From Pseudomonas paralcaligenes (lineage in GTDB: Bacteria > Pseudomonadota > Gammaproteobacteria > Pseudomonadales > Pseudomonadaceae): a stretch of 64,000 nucleotides of DNA. This document shows, one piece after another, positions 1 through 8,664 of this stretch. The position numbers and the translations under genes are program-made. Every line of letters begins with the position of its first letter. Position 1 is the stretch's first letter. The stretch covers positions 1-64,000 of the forward strand of contig NZ_BPFX01000019.1 in the NCBI RefSeq assembly GCF_019655855.1, in the 5' to 3' direction. Below the pieces are notes generated by a model. It was given only the letters and a program-made list of their open reading frames with translations. It was not told where the DNA came from and searched no databases.

Positions 1-113
1 TCGCCCCCTGCGCGCCCCTGCTCCAGCAGCAGCACATCCCGTCCCGCCTCGGCCAGCATCCGCGCGCTCAACAGCCCGATGGCTCCCGCCCCCACCACAA
101 TCACCCGACTCAC
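1..113 (-). CDS. thiO: ThiO-like FAD-dependent glycine/D-amino acid oxidase, N-terminal part only
   Basis: This is the first 37 codons of a minus-strand gene that runs off the left edge. The start is a GTG at 111-113 preceded by a GAGAGGTG ribosome site. The translation opens with a Rossmann dinucleotide-binding motif (VIVVGAGAIGLLSARMLAEAG, i.e. GxGxxG) followed by an acidic residue at the end of the second strand (LLLE), the usual FAD ADP-binding signature. ThiO oxidises glycine to the imine used to build the thiazole of thiamine. The identification rests on this motif and on position: a thiO-like oxidase gene lies divergent from fimT in P. aeruginosa. The catalytic part is not visible, so another FAD oxidase of the DAO family cannot be excluded. 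Confidence 0.65.
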   Translation of the reverse strand, partial: MSRVIVVGAGAIGLLSARMLAEAGRDVLLLEQGRAGG

Positions 114-141
114 TTGCACCTCTCGAGAACTGATCTATACC
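114..141 (+). promoter_or_regulatory. candidate sigma-70 promoter of fimT
   Basis: TTGCAC (114-119), a 16-base spacer and TATACC (136-141) lie upstream of fimT in the short gap to thiO. Each hexamer matches four of six consensus positions, so this is only a moderate candidate. A 7-bp inverted repeat, ATGCGAA/TTCGCAT (148-166), follows just downstream. Confidence 0.35.
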
Positions 142-192
142 GAAAAATGCGAAAGGAATTCGCATGACACAAAATGACCCAAGGATGACGCC

Positions 193-696
193 ATGAACCC
201 GTCAAGATCGACAGGCTTCACGCTCGTGGAGCTGATCATCGCATTGGCCGTAATCGCGATACTGGCCACCCTCGCCGCTCCAGCCCTGGCCAAATTGCTG
301 CAAACCTCGCGAGACCAGGCCGCCATGGAAGAGCTGAACACCCTGCTGCACCATGCGCGCAGCCGAGCCGTCGAGCACAAACGAACGCTGCGTCTGTGCC
401 CCAGCCTGAACGGCATCGACTGCAGCACGGACTGGTCCCAGCCCTGGCTGCTCAGCACCGAGCAAGGCAAGAAGCTCTACCACTCGACGCCCTACTCCGG
501 CAGCCGACCTCTCCAATGGTCAGGCTTCAGCGATGCCATCCGCTTTCACGGCAACGGCACCAGCCCTATCAGCAACGGCCGTTTCTACATCTGCGACGAA
601 CAAGCCATCACGCGGCAACTGGTCATCAATCGGCAGGGAAGGATACGCCGCGCCGGCATCCAGGAAAACCAGGAGCAGAGCCACCGCTGCCTGTAG
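193..696 (+). CDS. fimT: FimT, type IV pilus minor pilin-like protein
   Basis: A 167-residue prepilin of the GspH/FimT family. The type III signal is short and basic and is cut after Gly8 (STG/FTLVELIIAL), with Glu at +5 of the mature chain and a hydrophobic helix to about residue 35. Cys residues near 69, 76, 139 and the C-terminus could form the disulfides usual in this family. It would be processed by PilD at the inner membrane. FimT is dispensable for pili in P. aeruginosa, and FimT proteins of some species bind DNA in natural transformation. The C-terminus (IRRAGIQENQEQSHRCL) contains several basic residues, but I cannot tell whether it binds DNA. The gene stands alone ahead of fimU, 114 bp away, so it may be transcribed separately. 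Confidence 0.9.
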   Translation: MNPSRSTGFTLVELIIALAVIAILATLAAPALAKLLQTSRDQAAMEELNTLLHHARSRAVEHKRTLRLCPSLNGIDCSTDWSQPWLLSTEQGKKLYHSTPYSGSRPLQWSGFSDAIRFHGNGTSPISNGRFYICDEQAITRQLVINRQGRIRRAGIQENQEQSHRCL

Positions 697-810
697 CCCT
701 AGCGTGGTTGAAGCCAGTCATCCGGGACATTTCACCGGTTATCCAGCGATGCAGGACATGAGAAAGGCCATGGCCGACTATTCGCATCACGAAACCAACC
801 GGAGCAGCAC

Positions 811-1329
811 ATGTCCCGTGCACGTAACAATCGGGGCTTCACCCTGGTGGAACTGATGGTTGTCATAAGCCTGCTGGCCATCATGGCTTTCATCGCCGTG
901 CCCAACTTCACCCAACTAGTCCGCAATAACCAAGTGCAGGCCAAAGCCGAGGAGCTGAAAACCTTCCTGGTGATGGCCCGTACCGAGGCGGTCAACTGGC
1001 GCACCACCATCGATCTCGATCTTGCCGCTAGCGACACTTGGCAAGCCAAACGCCCAAGCAAGAACGACCAGCTACTCCGCAAGATCGAACTCCCTCAGGT
1101 CCCGATGAAGGCAGTTGCCACCGACGCCAGCGGCACCACCATCACCGAACTCACCTATCTGCCCTCCGGCACTGCCAGCGGCGCGGCACGCTTTACCGTG
1201 TGCTACGACGAAGACGCCGTGAATGGCTTTCTTATTACCGTCCAGCCCAATGGAAGCGTACGACTGCATCCGCGCGGGAAGGATGTAGATGCATCCAACA
1301 ACCCTATAACCCTGGCCTCTTGCGAATAG
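811..1329 (+). CDS. fimU: FimU, minor pilin
   Basis: A 172-residue minor pilin and first gene of the fimU-pilVWXY1E operon. The prepilin signal is MSRARNNRG/FTLVELMVVIS (cleavage after Gly9, Glu at +5), followed by a GspH-type beta domain with conserved Cys residues (CYDEDAV near 132 and the C-terminal SCE). In Pseudomonas, FimU joins the PilV-PilW-PilX tip complex to the major pilin and primes assembly. A ribosome site, GGAG, lies at 801-804. The next gene begins 9 bp downstream. The 114-bp gap after fimT is the likely site of the operon promoter. In P. aeruginosa that promoter is activated by AlgR and Vfr, but I could not find a convincing AlgR site here. Confidence 0.93.
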   Translation: MSRARNNRGFTLVELMVVISLLAIMAFIAVPNFTQLVRNNQVQAKAEELKTFLVMARTEAVNWRTTIDLDLAASDTWQAKRPSKNDQLLRKIELPQVPMKAVATDASGTTITELTYLPSGTASGAARFTVCYDEDAVNGFLITVQPNGSVRLHPRGKDVDASNNPITLASCE

Positions 1330-1338
1330 GAGCTTCCC

Positions 1339-1899
1339 TTGAACAACAGTAAAGGCTTCAGCCTCATTGAGGTACTGGTCACTCTGCTGCTTGTCACGCT
1401 GGGGATTCTCGGCATGGTCGCCTTGCAAAGCCGCAGCATTCAGTACACTCAGGACTCGGTCCAACGCAACTCTGCGGTAGAGTTGTCCAACCAACTCATC
1501 GACATGATGCGTACCAATCCCGCCGAGCTGTTCACCGATATCCCCCCGGACTATCCGGCCAACGACGGACTCAAAAACAGTTCGCTGTTCTTCAAGAACA
1601 AAGGCAGTAACTTCTCCCCAGCCCCCACAGTGCCTTCCGCCAGTGCCTGTGTAGACCCGGAGGGAGCACAACTACAACGTGACTGCTGGGTCGAGCAGGT
1701 CAAGGCCAGACTGCCTGATAGCGCAACCCTGTTGACGTCACAGTCTTACATCTGCCGCAGTTCTACGGCGGGCGACTGCAACAACCAAGGTTCCACCATC
1801 GAAATCCAGCTGGCTTGGCAGGTGAAGAAGGACGCCTGTCCGGATATTCGCACCCCCAATGCCACTACCTGCATCTACCGCACTCGGATTGAGCTATGA
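1339..1899 (+). CDS. pilV: PilV, minor pilin (TTG start)
   Basis: A 186-residue minor pilin. The signal MNNSKG/FSLIEVLVTLLLVTLGILGMVALQ is cleaved after Gly6 with Glu at +5. The start is TTG at 1339-1341, chosen because it follows a TAGGAG site by 6 bases and gives the short basic leader typical of prepilins. The domain after the helix contains paired cysteines (SACVD, RDCWV, YICRS, GDCNN), consistent with disulfide-stabilised loops. PilV forms the tip-priming complex with PilW, PilX and PilY1. Its stop codon overlaps the pilW start (ATGA at 1896-1899), implying translational coupling. Confidence 0.92.
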   Translation: MNNSKGFSLIEVLVTLLLVTLGILGMVALQSRSIQYTQDSVQRNSAVELSNQLIDMMRTNPAELFTDIPPDYPANDGLKNSSLFFKNKGSNFSPAPTVPSASACVDPEGAQLQRDCWVEQVKARLPDSATLLTSQSYICRSSTAGDCNNQGSTIEIQLAWQVKKDACPDIRTPNATTCIYRTRIEL

Positions 1900-2732
1900 A
1901 TAGCCTCAGAATACGCCGCGGCCAGCGAGGTCTCTCCCTCGTCGAATTGATGGTCGCCCTCGCCATTGGTTGCTTCCTGATTCTTGGTATCACCCAGATA
2001 TACATCGACAACCGCCGCAACTACAACTTCCAGCAACAGCAAGCCGGGAACCAGGAAAATCAACGCTTCCTCGTCACCCTGATGGAAAGCTACCTGAACA
2101 AGGTCGGCTTTCGCAGAACCCCGGCACAATTGCCCGAGTATGCTTTCCGCCGCCTAGATGCCACCACCGACTGCGAGGCCTTCAAGCCAGAGTCCTCCAT
2201 CACCCGCGCCCAGCCCGATAACGGTACGGTTGGCGTATGCCTGCGCTACTTCCCTCTCGTTCAGGGTGAATTGGACTGCACCGGCAAGGCCACACCGAAC
2301 TTCGAGGGTAGCGACAAGGCATATAGTCTTAAGGGCGATCCCGTCGTCATGGTGCTGCGCTTCAAGCCGGATGACAATGGTGGCCTCAACGGCAAGCTGG
2401 AGTGCAAGGCCGGCAACACCACTGCCGAACTGGTTACCGGCATCGCAGACTTCCGCATGGCCTTCGGTGTAGGCGAAGGCCTGGATCGCAAGATCGACCG
2501 CGTCGTCAAATCGACGGACTACAACGGCACCGGCTACATCATGCAGGTTCGCTTCAACGCCCTGATGGCCAGTAGCGACAACCAGCGCCCGGATGGCAGC
2601 GACTCCCTTGCCCTGACCACTTGGACCAGGGACGCCACTACTGCGGAAAAAGCCTGGCTCACGAGCCGTGATAAAGGCCAGATATTTCAGATTGCCAGCA
2701 GTAACGTAGCGCTAAGGAACGTGATGCCATGA
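1896..2732 (+). CDS. pilW: PilW, minor pilin
   Basis: A 278-residue minor pilin of the PilW family. The signal MNSLRIRRGQRG/LSLVELMVALAIG is cleaved after Gly12; the first mature residue is Leu rather than Phe, and Glu is at +5. The long globular part has conserved cysteines (DCEAF, GVCLRYF, LDCTG, LECKAG), as usual for PilW. It is a core component of the tip complex with PilV, PilX and PilY1, acting in the inner membrane and then at the pilus tip. In P. aeruginosa the PilW-PilX-PilY1 group also affects surface-induced c-di-GMP. It overlaps pilV by 4 bp and pilX by 4 bp. Confidence 0.93.
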   Translation: MNSLRIRRGQRGLSLVELMVALAIGCFLILGITQIYIDNRRNYNFQQQQAGNQENQRFLVTLMESYLNKVGFRRTPAQLPEYAFRRLDATTDCEAFKPESSITRAQPDNGTVGVCLRYFPLVQGELDCTGKATPNFEGSDKAYSLKGDPVVMVLRFKPDDNGGLNGKLECKAGNTTAELVTGIADFRMAFGVGEGLDRKIDRVVKSTDYNGTGYIMQVRFNALMASSDNQRPDGSDSLALTTWTRDATTAEKAWLTSRDKGQIFQIASSNVALRNVMP

Positions 2733-3391
2733 AAAGTCTCGATAGAAACCGGCAAACCGGCGCCACATTGTTGGTGGCGCTGGTCCTGCTGGCCGTGGTG
2801 ACCGTTCTCACCGTCAGCAACATGCGCGAAGTTACTCTCGAAGGGCGGATGACCGCCAACCGCATCGAGGTACAGCAACTGCGACTGGCCAGCGAATCGG
2901 CACTACGTGAAGCGGAAAAACGCTATTACGGCCCAACCAACATCGAAGATAAGCTTACAGAAAAGCCCGACAACTGTAAGAAAAGCAACATATATAAGCG
3001 ACTCTCACACAATAAGCCCTGTCTGATCAAACTCACTGACACGTCGGTAATAGATTTGGAAGCGCACTTGGACTTTCAGCGCAACCCATTGCAGTACATA
3101 AAAGATAGTGGCTACCTCAATAACTGGACCGGCCTAGAAACCGACACTGCGGACAATAACACCTTCGTGCCTTGGATGCCCTATCGTGGCACTACCCCTG
3201 GAAACACCAGCACTCTTGAGCACAAGGCCTACTGGAACACCGTACTGCTACCCAACGACGATATCAACGCCGAGTATGGTGACGCCTTGCAGGGCAAGGG
3301 CACATATTTCTATCTGGTGACCGCTCAGGCAGCTGACCAGTTCGCACTGCAGACGACCATGGCCAACATCTACGTCGGCATCAACAACTAA
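2729..3391 (+). CDS. pilX: PilX, minor pilin (GspK-like, no Glu5)
   Basis: A 220-residue minor pilin. The leader MKSLDRNRQTG is followed by ATLLVALVLLAVVTVLTV. The mature chain begins with Ala and has no Glu at +5, the pattern of the GspK-like pilin that caps pseudopili. The start overlaps the pilW stop (ATGA). Much of the central and C-terminal coding sequence (about 2930-3130) is clearly more A/T-rich than neighbouring housekeeping genes, suggesting fast divergence or exchange of this surface-exposed part. It works in the tip complex that carries PilY1. The last base is shared with the first codon of pilY1. Confidence 0.9.
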   Translation: MKSLDRNRQTGATLLVALVLLAVVTVLTVSNMREVTLEGRMTANRIEVQQLRLASESALREAEKRYYGPTNIEDKLTEKPDNCKKSNIYKRLSHNKPCLIKLTDTSVIDLEAHLDFQRNPLQYIKDSGYLNNWTGLETDTADNNTFVPWMPYRGTTPGNTSTLEHKAYWNTVLLPNDDINAEYGDALQGKGTYFYLVTAQAADQFALQTTMANIYVGINN

Positions 3392-6300
3392 TGCACAGGG
3401 TGATGCACATGACCCGCAAGAGTTTTCAAATCAGCGGCAAGTTTCTGAGCAGTCTGGCCATCAGCAGCGGCATTCTTCTAGCCGCCTTGGATGTGCAGGC
3501 CGCTGTATCGCAAAGCCCTCTGAGTCTGACCATTGGGGTACCGCCAAATCTGATTCTGACACTGGATGACTCCAGCAGTATGGATCGGGCCTATGTTCCC
3601 GACAGCATTCCAGGGGGAGGAAGTACCCGGCGCTACAACTCAGCCGATTACAATCCGATGTACTACAACCCGGCAGTGACCTACCGTATTCCACCATCTT
3701 TCAATAGCGATGGAACACAGGCAACCGCATTTACAACTTCGTTCACTGCGGCACGACGCAATGGATTCAACTCCTCTCGCGGAACGGTAAACCTAAGCAC
3801 TTCCTATCGTTCGACCTATACCTACACCGTTACTTCTAGCTCCAACGGCTCGGAAGGTAATAATCCCGCTCCCGACTTCTATCTGAGCTTCAACCAATCG
3901 GGCGTCAACCTCACCGCTGGCGCTACATCGGGAATTTATACGAGAAACGGTGTGGACTACAGGCTGACCCGAGCCTCCAGTGGCTCTGGTTGTAGTGTCA
4001 CGGTCGTCTCTCCACAAAATTACCCCGCAATCAGTTGCACTCGCTCCAGTTCGACGTCGACGACCTATCAACTTAGCATTCCTGACCGTCGCACTACCGG
4101 AGTACCGGCCTACTACTATGTATACGACAACACATTGACAGACTGCACACAGGCCAAGACCGATGACAACTGCTACCGCAAGATCGATGTCAGCAGTACA
4201 TCTGGAAGGACGAGAAGCGAAGATCCAATCGCTGGAACTGACGAACGCCAGAACTTTGCCATTTGGTATTCATTTTATCGCTCTCGCAACTTGGCTACCG
4301 TCAGCGCAGCCAGCATGGCCTTTGCCGACCTCTCTTCCAGCACCCGTCTGACATGGCAAGGACTGACGGACTGCACCACCCTTAATAGCAATAACTGCAA
4401 CAACAACCGCTTCCGCGAATATACGACTGCACAGCGTGGCAGACTGTTCGGCTGGATGCAGAACATGACATTTCCTGGGAACACTCCATTGCGTGCCGCA
4501 TTGGACAGGGCAGGGAAATTCCTCCAGACCGACACCGCCTGGCATAAATACCCCAACGAGAGCGGCAATACAGACGCCAACACATATGCATGCCGCCCCA
4601 GCTACCATATTTTGATGACTGACGGCATATGGAATAGCAGCAATGGCAACCCGACAAACACTCTCCGCGCCGACCATAGCAACTTCACACTGCCGGACGG
4701 TACAAGTTATGCCAATCGGAGACCTTATGTTGATGGCACCCAAAGTACTCTGGCCGACTTGGCCATGCATTATTGGGCAACCGATCTGCGCGCCAATACA
4801 TCTGCCGGCGGAGCCAATGATCTGAAACCCTATATTTTGTATAAGAGCGGCAATAGCACGACCGACTACTGGGACGCGAGAAACAACCCAGCCACATGGC
4901 AACACATGGTCAACTTCACAGTCGGTCTCGGCCTTAGTGGCTCGCTCAACCAAGCAGGGCTAGAGTGGGACAGCGAACGCGGCGCTCTTGGCGGCACGGC
5001 CTATAACAATCTTGTCTCAGGAGCAAGGCAATGGCCCGCTGCATCCTCAGACAGCGTCAACAACGTTTACGACTTATGGCATGCAGCGATTAACTCTCGT
5101 GGCGACTTCTTTAGCGCAGACTCACCCGAGAGTGTCATACAGGCTTTTGCCGACATCATGTCGCGCATCTCTGCCGACAAATCCACTGCCTCTCGCCCGG
5201 CAATGAACTCCGGCCAAGTGACGGAGGATGAGAACAACAATGGCATCATCAAGACGGTGTCCTACCACACCACCTATGCCAGCATCGAGAACTGGTCCGG
5301 AGACCTGATCCGCACCGAGAAGGAACGTAGCTTCAACTCTGTGACGGGACTCCCCCAGGACACCCTGCGTACCGCATGGCGAGCCAGCGAACAGATGCCC
5401 GCCCCAAGCTCGCGAAGAATCTACATCCCCACAAGCAACTCCAATGGGCTGCAAGCATTCACTTGGAACAATGCAGGCAATCCCAACACCGAAGGCACCC
5501 TGGCCCACCATCTGCGCCGCAACCCAGAAAATGGCAGTCTCGATAACGCAACGAAGGGTGAGGAGCGGCTGAACTATCTGCGCGGCGTACGCACTGGCGA
5601 AGGCACCACCTATCGGACTCGCTCCTCGATATTAGGCGATCTGTACTCTTCAACACCGGTTGGTGTGTCCAAAGCTCGTTACCTAGTAAATATAGCCAAC
5701 CGCACCGAGGGCAACACCGCTTATGCCTCTTTCGCACAGTCAGTTTTGAACCGCAAGGGTATGGTCTACGTTGGCGGCAATGATGGCATGCTGCATGGTT
5801 TCAACTCTCAGACAGGCCGCGAAGAGTTCGCCTTCATCCCGAGTGCAGTATTCCCCAACCTGAACAAGCTGACCGGCAATAACTACAGCCATCACTTCTA
5901 TGTCGACGGCTCGCCGGTGGCAGCCGACGTTTATGACAACGGCACCTGGAAAACCATCTTGGTCGGTACACTGCGCGCCGGCGGCAAGAGCATCTTCGCC
6001 CTCGACGTCACCGACCCAGATAACATAAGGCTGCTCTGGGAATTCGACGACCGTAGGATCACCGGCACGAATGCTGTGAAAATGGGCTACAGCTTCTCAA
6101 AACCGACCGTTGCACGACTCAATACCGGCAGGTGGGCCGTGGTGTTCGGCAATGGCTACGAGGCACAAAACCACACCAATGGCAAAGCCGCGTTGTTCGT
6201 GCTGGACGCCGTCAACGGTACCCTGCTGAAAAGTCTGGAGGTTGAGGGAACAGAGGGGCTGGCAAACGGCCTATCCACGCCGAAACTTTCGGACTACAAC

Positions 6301-7188
6301 GCCGACGGCATCACTGAGTTCGCCTACGCTGGCGACCTGCAGGGTAACTTGTGGCGTTTCAACCTGCATTCCAACAGCGCCAACAGCTTCTCCGTAGCCT
6401 ATGGAGGCAAGCCGATGTTCAGCGCCGTGGCGGATAGCGCCTATAGCAGCAAGCGTCAGCCTATCACTGCCGCTCCCTCTCTGGTACGCCATCCCAGCGG
6501 CAACGGTTATCTGGTGGTTTTCGGCACAGGTAAGTACTTCGAAGACGGTGACAAGGACGGTGACAAGTCCATGGCCCAGACGCTCTATGGCATCTGGGAT
6601 CGCTACACCCGCCTGATCAACGAAGACATCAGTGCCAGTAATGGTGCGATCACCATCAATCGCAGCCGCTTGGTTGCGCAAACCATCGACACCGCAACCA
6701 CGGCTACCAACCGGGCAGGAAAAAGTATGGACGCTCGTACTATGAGCGATAATCACATCGCCTGGTACAACAATGAGGGCGGCGTGGATAAGCTGGGCTG
6801 GCGCCTGGATTTCAAGCAGGGAGCGGAAGCGCTGGATGGAGAAATGTTGGTAGACGACATGGCCACACTTGGGCGTAGCCTGTTCCTGCAGACCTTGGTA
6901 CCCAATGACGACCCCTGCGCCGACGGAGCCAGCAACTGGACCTACGCCATCAACCCGCATAGCGGCGGCCGCCTGCGGCATAATGCCCTCATTCTGACAG
7001 CCCCTACCTTGGAGAGTGGCGTATTCCCCTCCGGCCAACAACAGTCAGGCGAAGGCGGCTTGACCATTTCGCAGAAACCCGATGGCAACTTCGAGGTCTG
7101 CACCGGAACCACCTGCAATGACATCAGGCCGGATCCGGCCAGCATTGGCCGGCAAAGCTGGCGCTTGGTCGATGAAATCGAGGAATGA
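3391..7188 (+). CDS. pilY1: PilY1/PilC-type pilus tip adhesin with vWA-like and beta-propeller domains
   Basis: A 1265-residue secreted tip adhesin and mechanosensor. A signal peptide spans residues 1-38 (the start may be ATG 3391, 3403 or 3409; the first overlaps the pilX stop). A MIDAS-like DxSxS (Asp59-Ser61-Ser63, in LTLDDSSSM) begins a von Willebrand A-like N-terminal region. An RGD tripeptide is at 570-572. A Ca-loop-like DENNNG lies at 613-618, and a clear DxNxDGxxE loop (LSDYNADGITE) in the C-terminal PilC-type beta-propeller. In P. aeruginosa the C-terminal calcium loop controls retraction and the RGD binds integrin. The N-terminal 600 codons are A/T-richer and Ser/Thr/Asn/Tyr-rich compared with the C-terminal part, as expected for a variable adhesive head on a conserved base. 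The stop overlaps the pilE start region. No pilY2 follows. Confidence 0.93.
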   Translation: MHRVMHMTRKSFQISGKFLSSLAISSGILLAALDVQAAVSQSPLSLTIGVPPNLILTLDDSSSMDRAYVPDSIPGGGSTRRYNSADYNPMYYNPAVTYRIPPSFNSDGTQATAFTTSFTAARRNGFNSSRGTVNLSTSYRSTYTYTVTSSSNGSEGNNPAPDFYLSFNQSGVNLTAGATSGIYTRNGVDYRLTRASSGSGCSVTVVSPQNYPAISCTRSSSTSTTYQLSIPDRRTTGVPAYYYVYDNTLTDCTQAKTDDNCYRKIDVSSTSGRTRSEDPIAGTDERQNFAIWYSFYRSRNLATVSAASMAFADLSSSTRLTWQGLTDCTTLNSNNCNNNRFREYTTAQRGRLFGWMQNMTFPGNTPLRAALDRAGKFLQTDTAWHKYPNESGNTDANTYACRPSYHILMTDGIWNSSNGNPTNTLRADHSNFTLPDGTSYANRRPYVDGTQSTLADLAMHYWATDLRANTSAGGANDLKPYILYKSGNSTTDYWDARNNPATWQHMVNFTVGLGLSGSLNQAGLEWDSERGALGGTAYNNLVSGARQWPAASSDSVNNVYDLWHAAINSRGDFFSADSPESVIQAFADIMSRISADKSTASRPAMNSGQVTEDENNNGIIKTVSYHTTYASIENWSGDLIRTEKERSFNSVTGLPQDTLRTAWRASEQMPAPSSRRIYIPTSNSNGLQAFTWNNAGNPNTEGTLAHHLRRNPENGSLDNATKGEERLNYLRGVRTGEGTTYRTRSSILGDLYSSTPVGVSKARYLVNIANRTEGNTAYASFAQSVLNRKGMVYVGGNDGMLHGFNSQTGREEFAFIPSAVFPNLNKLTGNNYSHHFYVDGSPVAADVYDNGTWKTILVGTLRAGGKSIFALDVTDPDNIRLLWEFDDRRITGTNAVKMGYSFSKPTVARLNTGRWAVVFGNGYEAQNHTNGKAALFVLDAVNGTLLKSLEVEGTEGLANGLSTPKLSDYNADGITEFAYAGDLQGNLWRFNLHSNSANSFSVAYGGKPMFSAVADSAYSSKRQPITAAPSLVRHPSGNGYLVVFGTGKYFEDGDKDGDKSMAQTLYGIWDRYTRLINEDISASNGAITINRSRLVAQTIDTATTATNRAGKSMDARTMSDNHIAWYNNEGGVDKLGWRLDFKQGAEALDGEMLVDDMATLGRSLFLQTLVPNDDPCADGASNWTYAINPHSGGRLRHNALILTAPTLESGVFPSGQQQSGEGGLTISQKPDGNFEVCTGTTCNDIRPDPASIGRQSWRLVDEIEE

Positions 7189-7190
7189 TG

Positions 7191-7616
7191 ATGAAGTCTA
7201 AAACCCAAGCTCAACAGGGCTTTACTCTGATCGAGCTGATGATCGCCGTGACCGTCATCTCGATCATTGCAGCTATCGCCTATCCGAGTTACAGCGAATA
7301 CGTCAGTCGCGGAAATCGTAGCGAAGGGCAGGCTCTTCTCAGCGATGCAGCCGCCGCTCAGGAGCGCTATTACGCACAGAACTTCGTTTACATCACGACT
7401 GCGGCGAATCTCAGTAAGCTGTTCAATACGCCCACCCCTACCTCGCGGACCGGCAAGTACACGCTGTCAGTGGGCACTACAGCAAATGATGGTGGCTACA
7501 CTCTGACAGCTACCCCGACCTTCGACGACAGCGCCTGCGGCGCCCTGACCCTCAACGCGCTAGGCGAGCGGGACCGGACAGGCTCAGAAAAGACTCGAGG
7601 CGAATGTTGGCGATAG
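7191..7616 (+). CDS. pilE: PilE, minor pilin
   Basis: A type IV minor pilin of about 141 residues. The signal is MKSKTQAQQG/FTLIELMIAVTVISIIAAIAYP, cleaved after Gly10 with Glu at +5. The mature part has the PilE pattern YxxYVxRGxRSEGQALL, AAAQERYYAQN, and a C-terminal Cys pair (DDSACGAL, GECWR). Three consecutive ATG codons lie at 7185, 7188 and 7191. I chose 7191 because the GAGG at 7180-7183 is then seven bases away. Starting at 7185 or 7188 would only add one or two Met. PilE connects the tip complex to the major pilin together with FimU. It ends the operon and is followed by a strong terminator. Confidence 0.92.
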   Translation: MKSKTQAQQGFTLIELMIAVTVISIIAAIAYPSYSEYVSRGNRSEGQALLSDAAAAQERYYAQNFVYITTAANLSKLFNTPTPTSRTGKYTLSVGTTANDGGYTLTATPTFDDSACGALTLNALGERDRTGSEKTRGECWR

Positions 7617-7630
7617 ACTTGCGCTCAAGC

Positions 7631-7665
7631 AAAAGGCCCAATCCATGATTGGGCCTTTTGTTTTT
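7631..7665 (+). terminator. rho-independent terminator of the pil operon
   Basis: A perfect 12-bp stem (AAAAGGCCCAAT at 7631-7642, ATTGGGCCTTTT at 7648-7659) with a 5-base loop is followed by GTTTTT. It lies 14 bp after the pilE stop. Because the flanks are A/T-rich on both sides it may also stop minus-strand transcripts leaving fkpB. Confidence 0.9.
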
Positions 7666-7724
7666 ACCAAGGCAATTACTGGGCTGCGCTGAACTCCATC
7701 CAGATTACCGTTTGGAAGCAGCAG

Positions 7725-8162
7725 TCAGACCGAACGAACCTCAATGATCTCCACATCGAAGCTCAACGTCTTCCCAGCCAGCGGATGATTGAAGTCGATG
7801 GTCACCTGCTGCTCGTCGAACGCCTTGACGACCCCCGGCAGCTCGGTATTGGCGGCATCGTTGAAGATGATCAGCAGCCCTTCGGACAGTTCCATCTCGG
7901 CGAACTGGGAGCGCGGCATTACCTGCACGTTCTGCGGGTTGGGCTGGCCGAAAGCGTTTTCCGGCTCGATCTGCAGGCTGCGCTTGTCGCCGGCCTTGAA
8001 GCCGTAGAGCGCGGCCTCGAAGCCCGGTAGCAGGTTGCCGTCGCCAACCTTGAAGGTGGCCGGCTGCTTGTCGAAGGTGCTGTCGACCACATCGCCGTTG
8101 GCCAGCTTGAGGGCGAAGTGCAGAGTCACCTCTTTGTCCGGGCCGATACGCTGTTCAGTCAT
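7725..8162 (-). CDS. fkpB: FKBP-type peptidyl-prolyl isomerase, SlpA/FkpB family
   Basis: A 145-residue SlyD-like FKBP with no signal peptide, so cytoplasmic. The FKBP core is recognisable in LHFALKLANGDVVDSTFDKQP, the GDGNLLPGFEAALYGFKAGDK turn and the C-terminal NHPLAGKTLSFDVEII. An IF (insert-in-flap) segment between these adds chaperone activity in the family. The start ATG at 8160-8162 overlaps the lspA stop by 8 bp, so it is translated from the ileS-lspA message. In most pseudomonads ispH follows it directly. Here the next 60 bp hold only the pil terminator and no ispH coding sequence. Confidence 0.93.
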   Translation of the reverse strand: MTEQRIGPDKEVTLHFALKLANGDVVDSTFDKQPATFKVGDGNLLPGFEAALYGFKAGDKRSLQIEPENAFGQPNPQNVQVMPRSQFAEMELSEGLLIIFNDAANTELPGVVKAFDEQQVTIDFNHPLAGKTLSFDVEIIEVRSV

Positions 8163-8664
8163 GGGCGGGTTCTCCGGACTTCTTGCTCTTGAACATGTCC
8201 AGCGCCAGCATCACGGCGCCGACGGTGATACCGCTGTCGGCCAGGTTGAAGGCCGGGAAACGGTAGCGGTCCTGCCAGTGGACCAGGATGAAGTCGACCA
8301 CATGGCCGAGCACCACCCGGTCGTACAGGTTGCCCAACGCGCCCCCCAGCACCAGCGCCAGGGCGATGGCCAGCCAGGTTTCGTCGCGCTTCAGGCGTTT
8401 CATCCACACCACCAGCACAGCGCTGACGCCAAGCGCGATGGCCGCGAAGAACCAGCGCTGCCAGCCGGACTCGCCGGCCAGGAAGCTGAAGGCGGCGCCG
8501 CGGTTGTAGACGTGCACCCAGTCGAAGTAGCCGTCGATCACCGTGACCCGCTGGCCATACTCCAGCACCTGCAGCACGATCTGCTTGCTGCCCTGGTCGA
8601 GCAGGAACACCGCTAGGGTCAACCATAGCCAGGCCAGGCGACCGAAACGCGAGGCATCAGACAT
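8155..8664 (-). CDS. lspA: lipoprotein signal peptidase (signal peptidase II)
   Basis: A 169-residue inner-membrane aspartic protease that removes signal peptides from prolipoproteins after diacylglyceryl transfer. Four hydrophobic segments are visible. Both catalytic aspartates are in their motifs ([15 protein letters not shown] and [11 protein letters not shown]). The DQGSKQ motif of TM1 is also present. The start at 8662-8664 ([10 protein letters not shown]) was preferred over an upstream in-frame ATG because it gives the family length and overlaps the ileS stop by 8 bp. It is part of the ribF-ileS-lspA-fkpB run. Confidence 0.96.
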   Translation of the reverse strand: MSDASRFGRLAWLWLTLAVFLLDQGSKQIVLQVLEYGQRVTVIDGYFDWVHVYNRGAAFSFLAGESGWQRWFFAAIALGVSAVLVVWMKRLKRDETWLAIALALVLGGALGNLYDRVVLGHVVDFILVHWQDRYRFPAFNLADSGITVGAVMLALDMFKSKKSGEPAHD

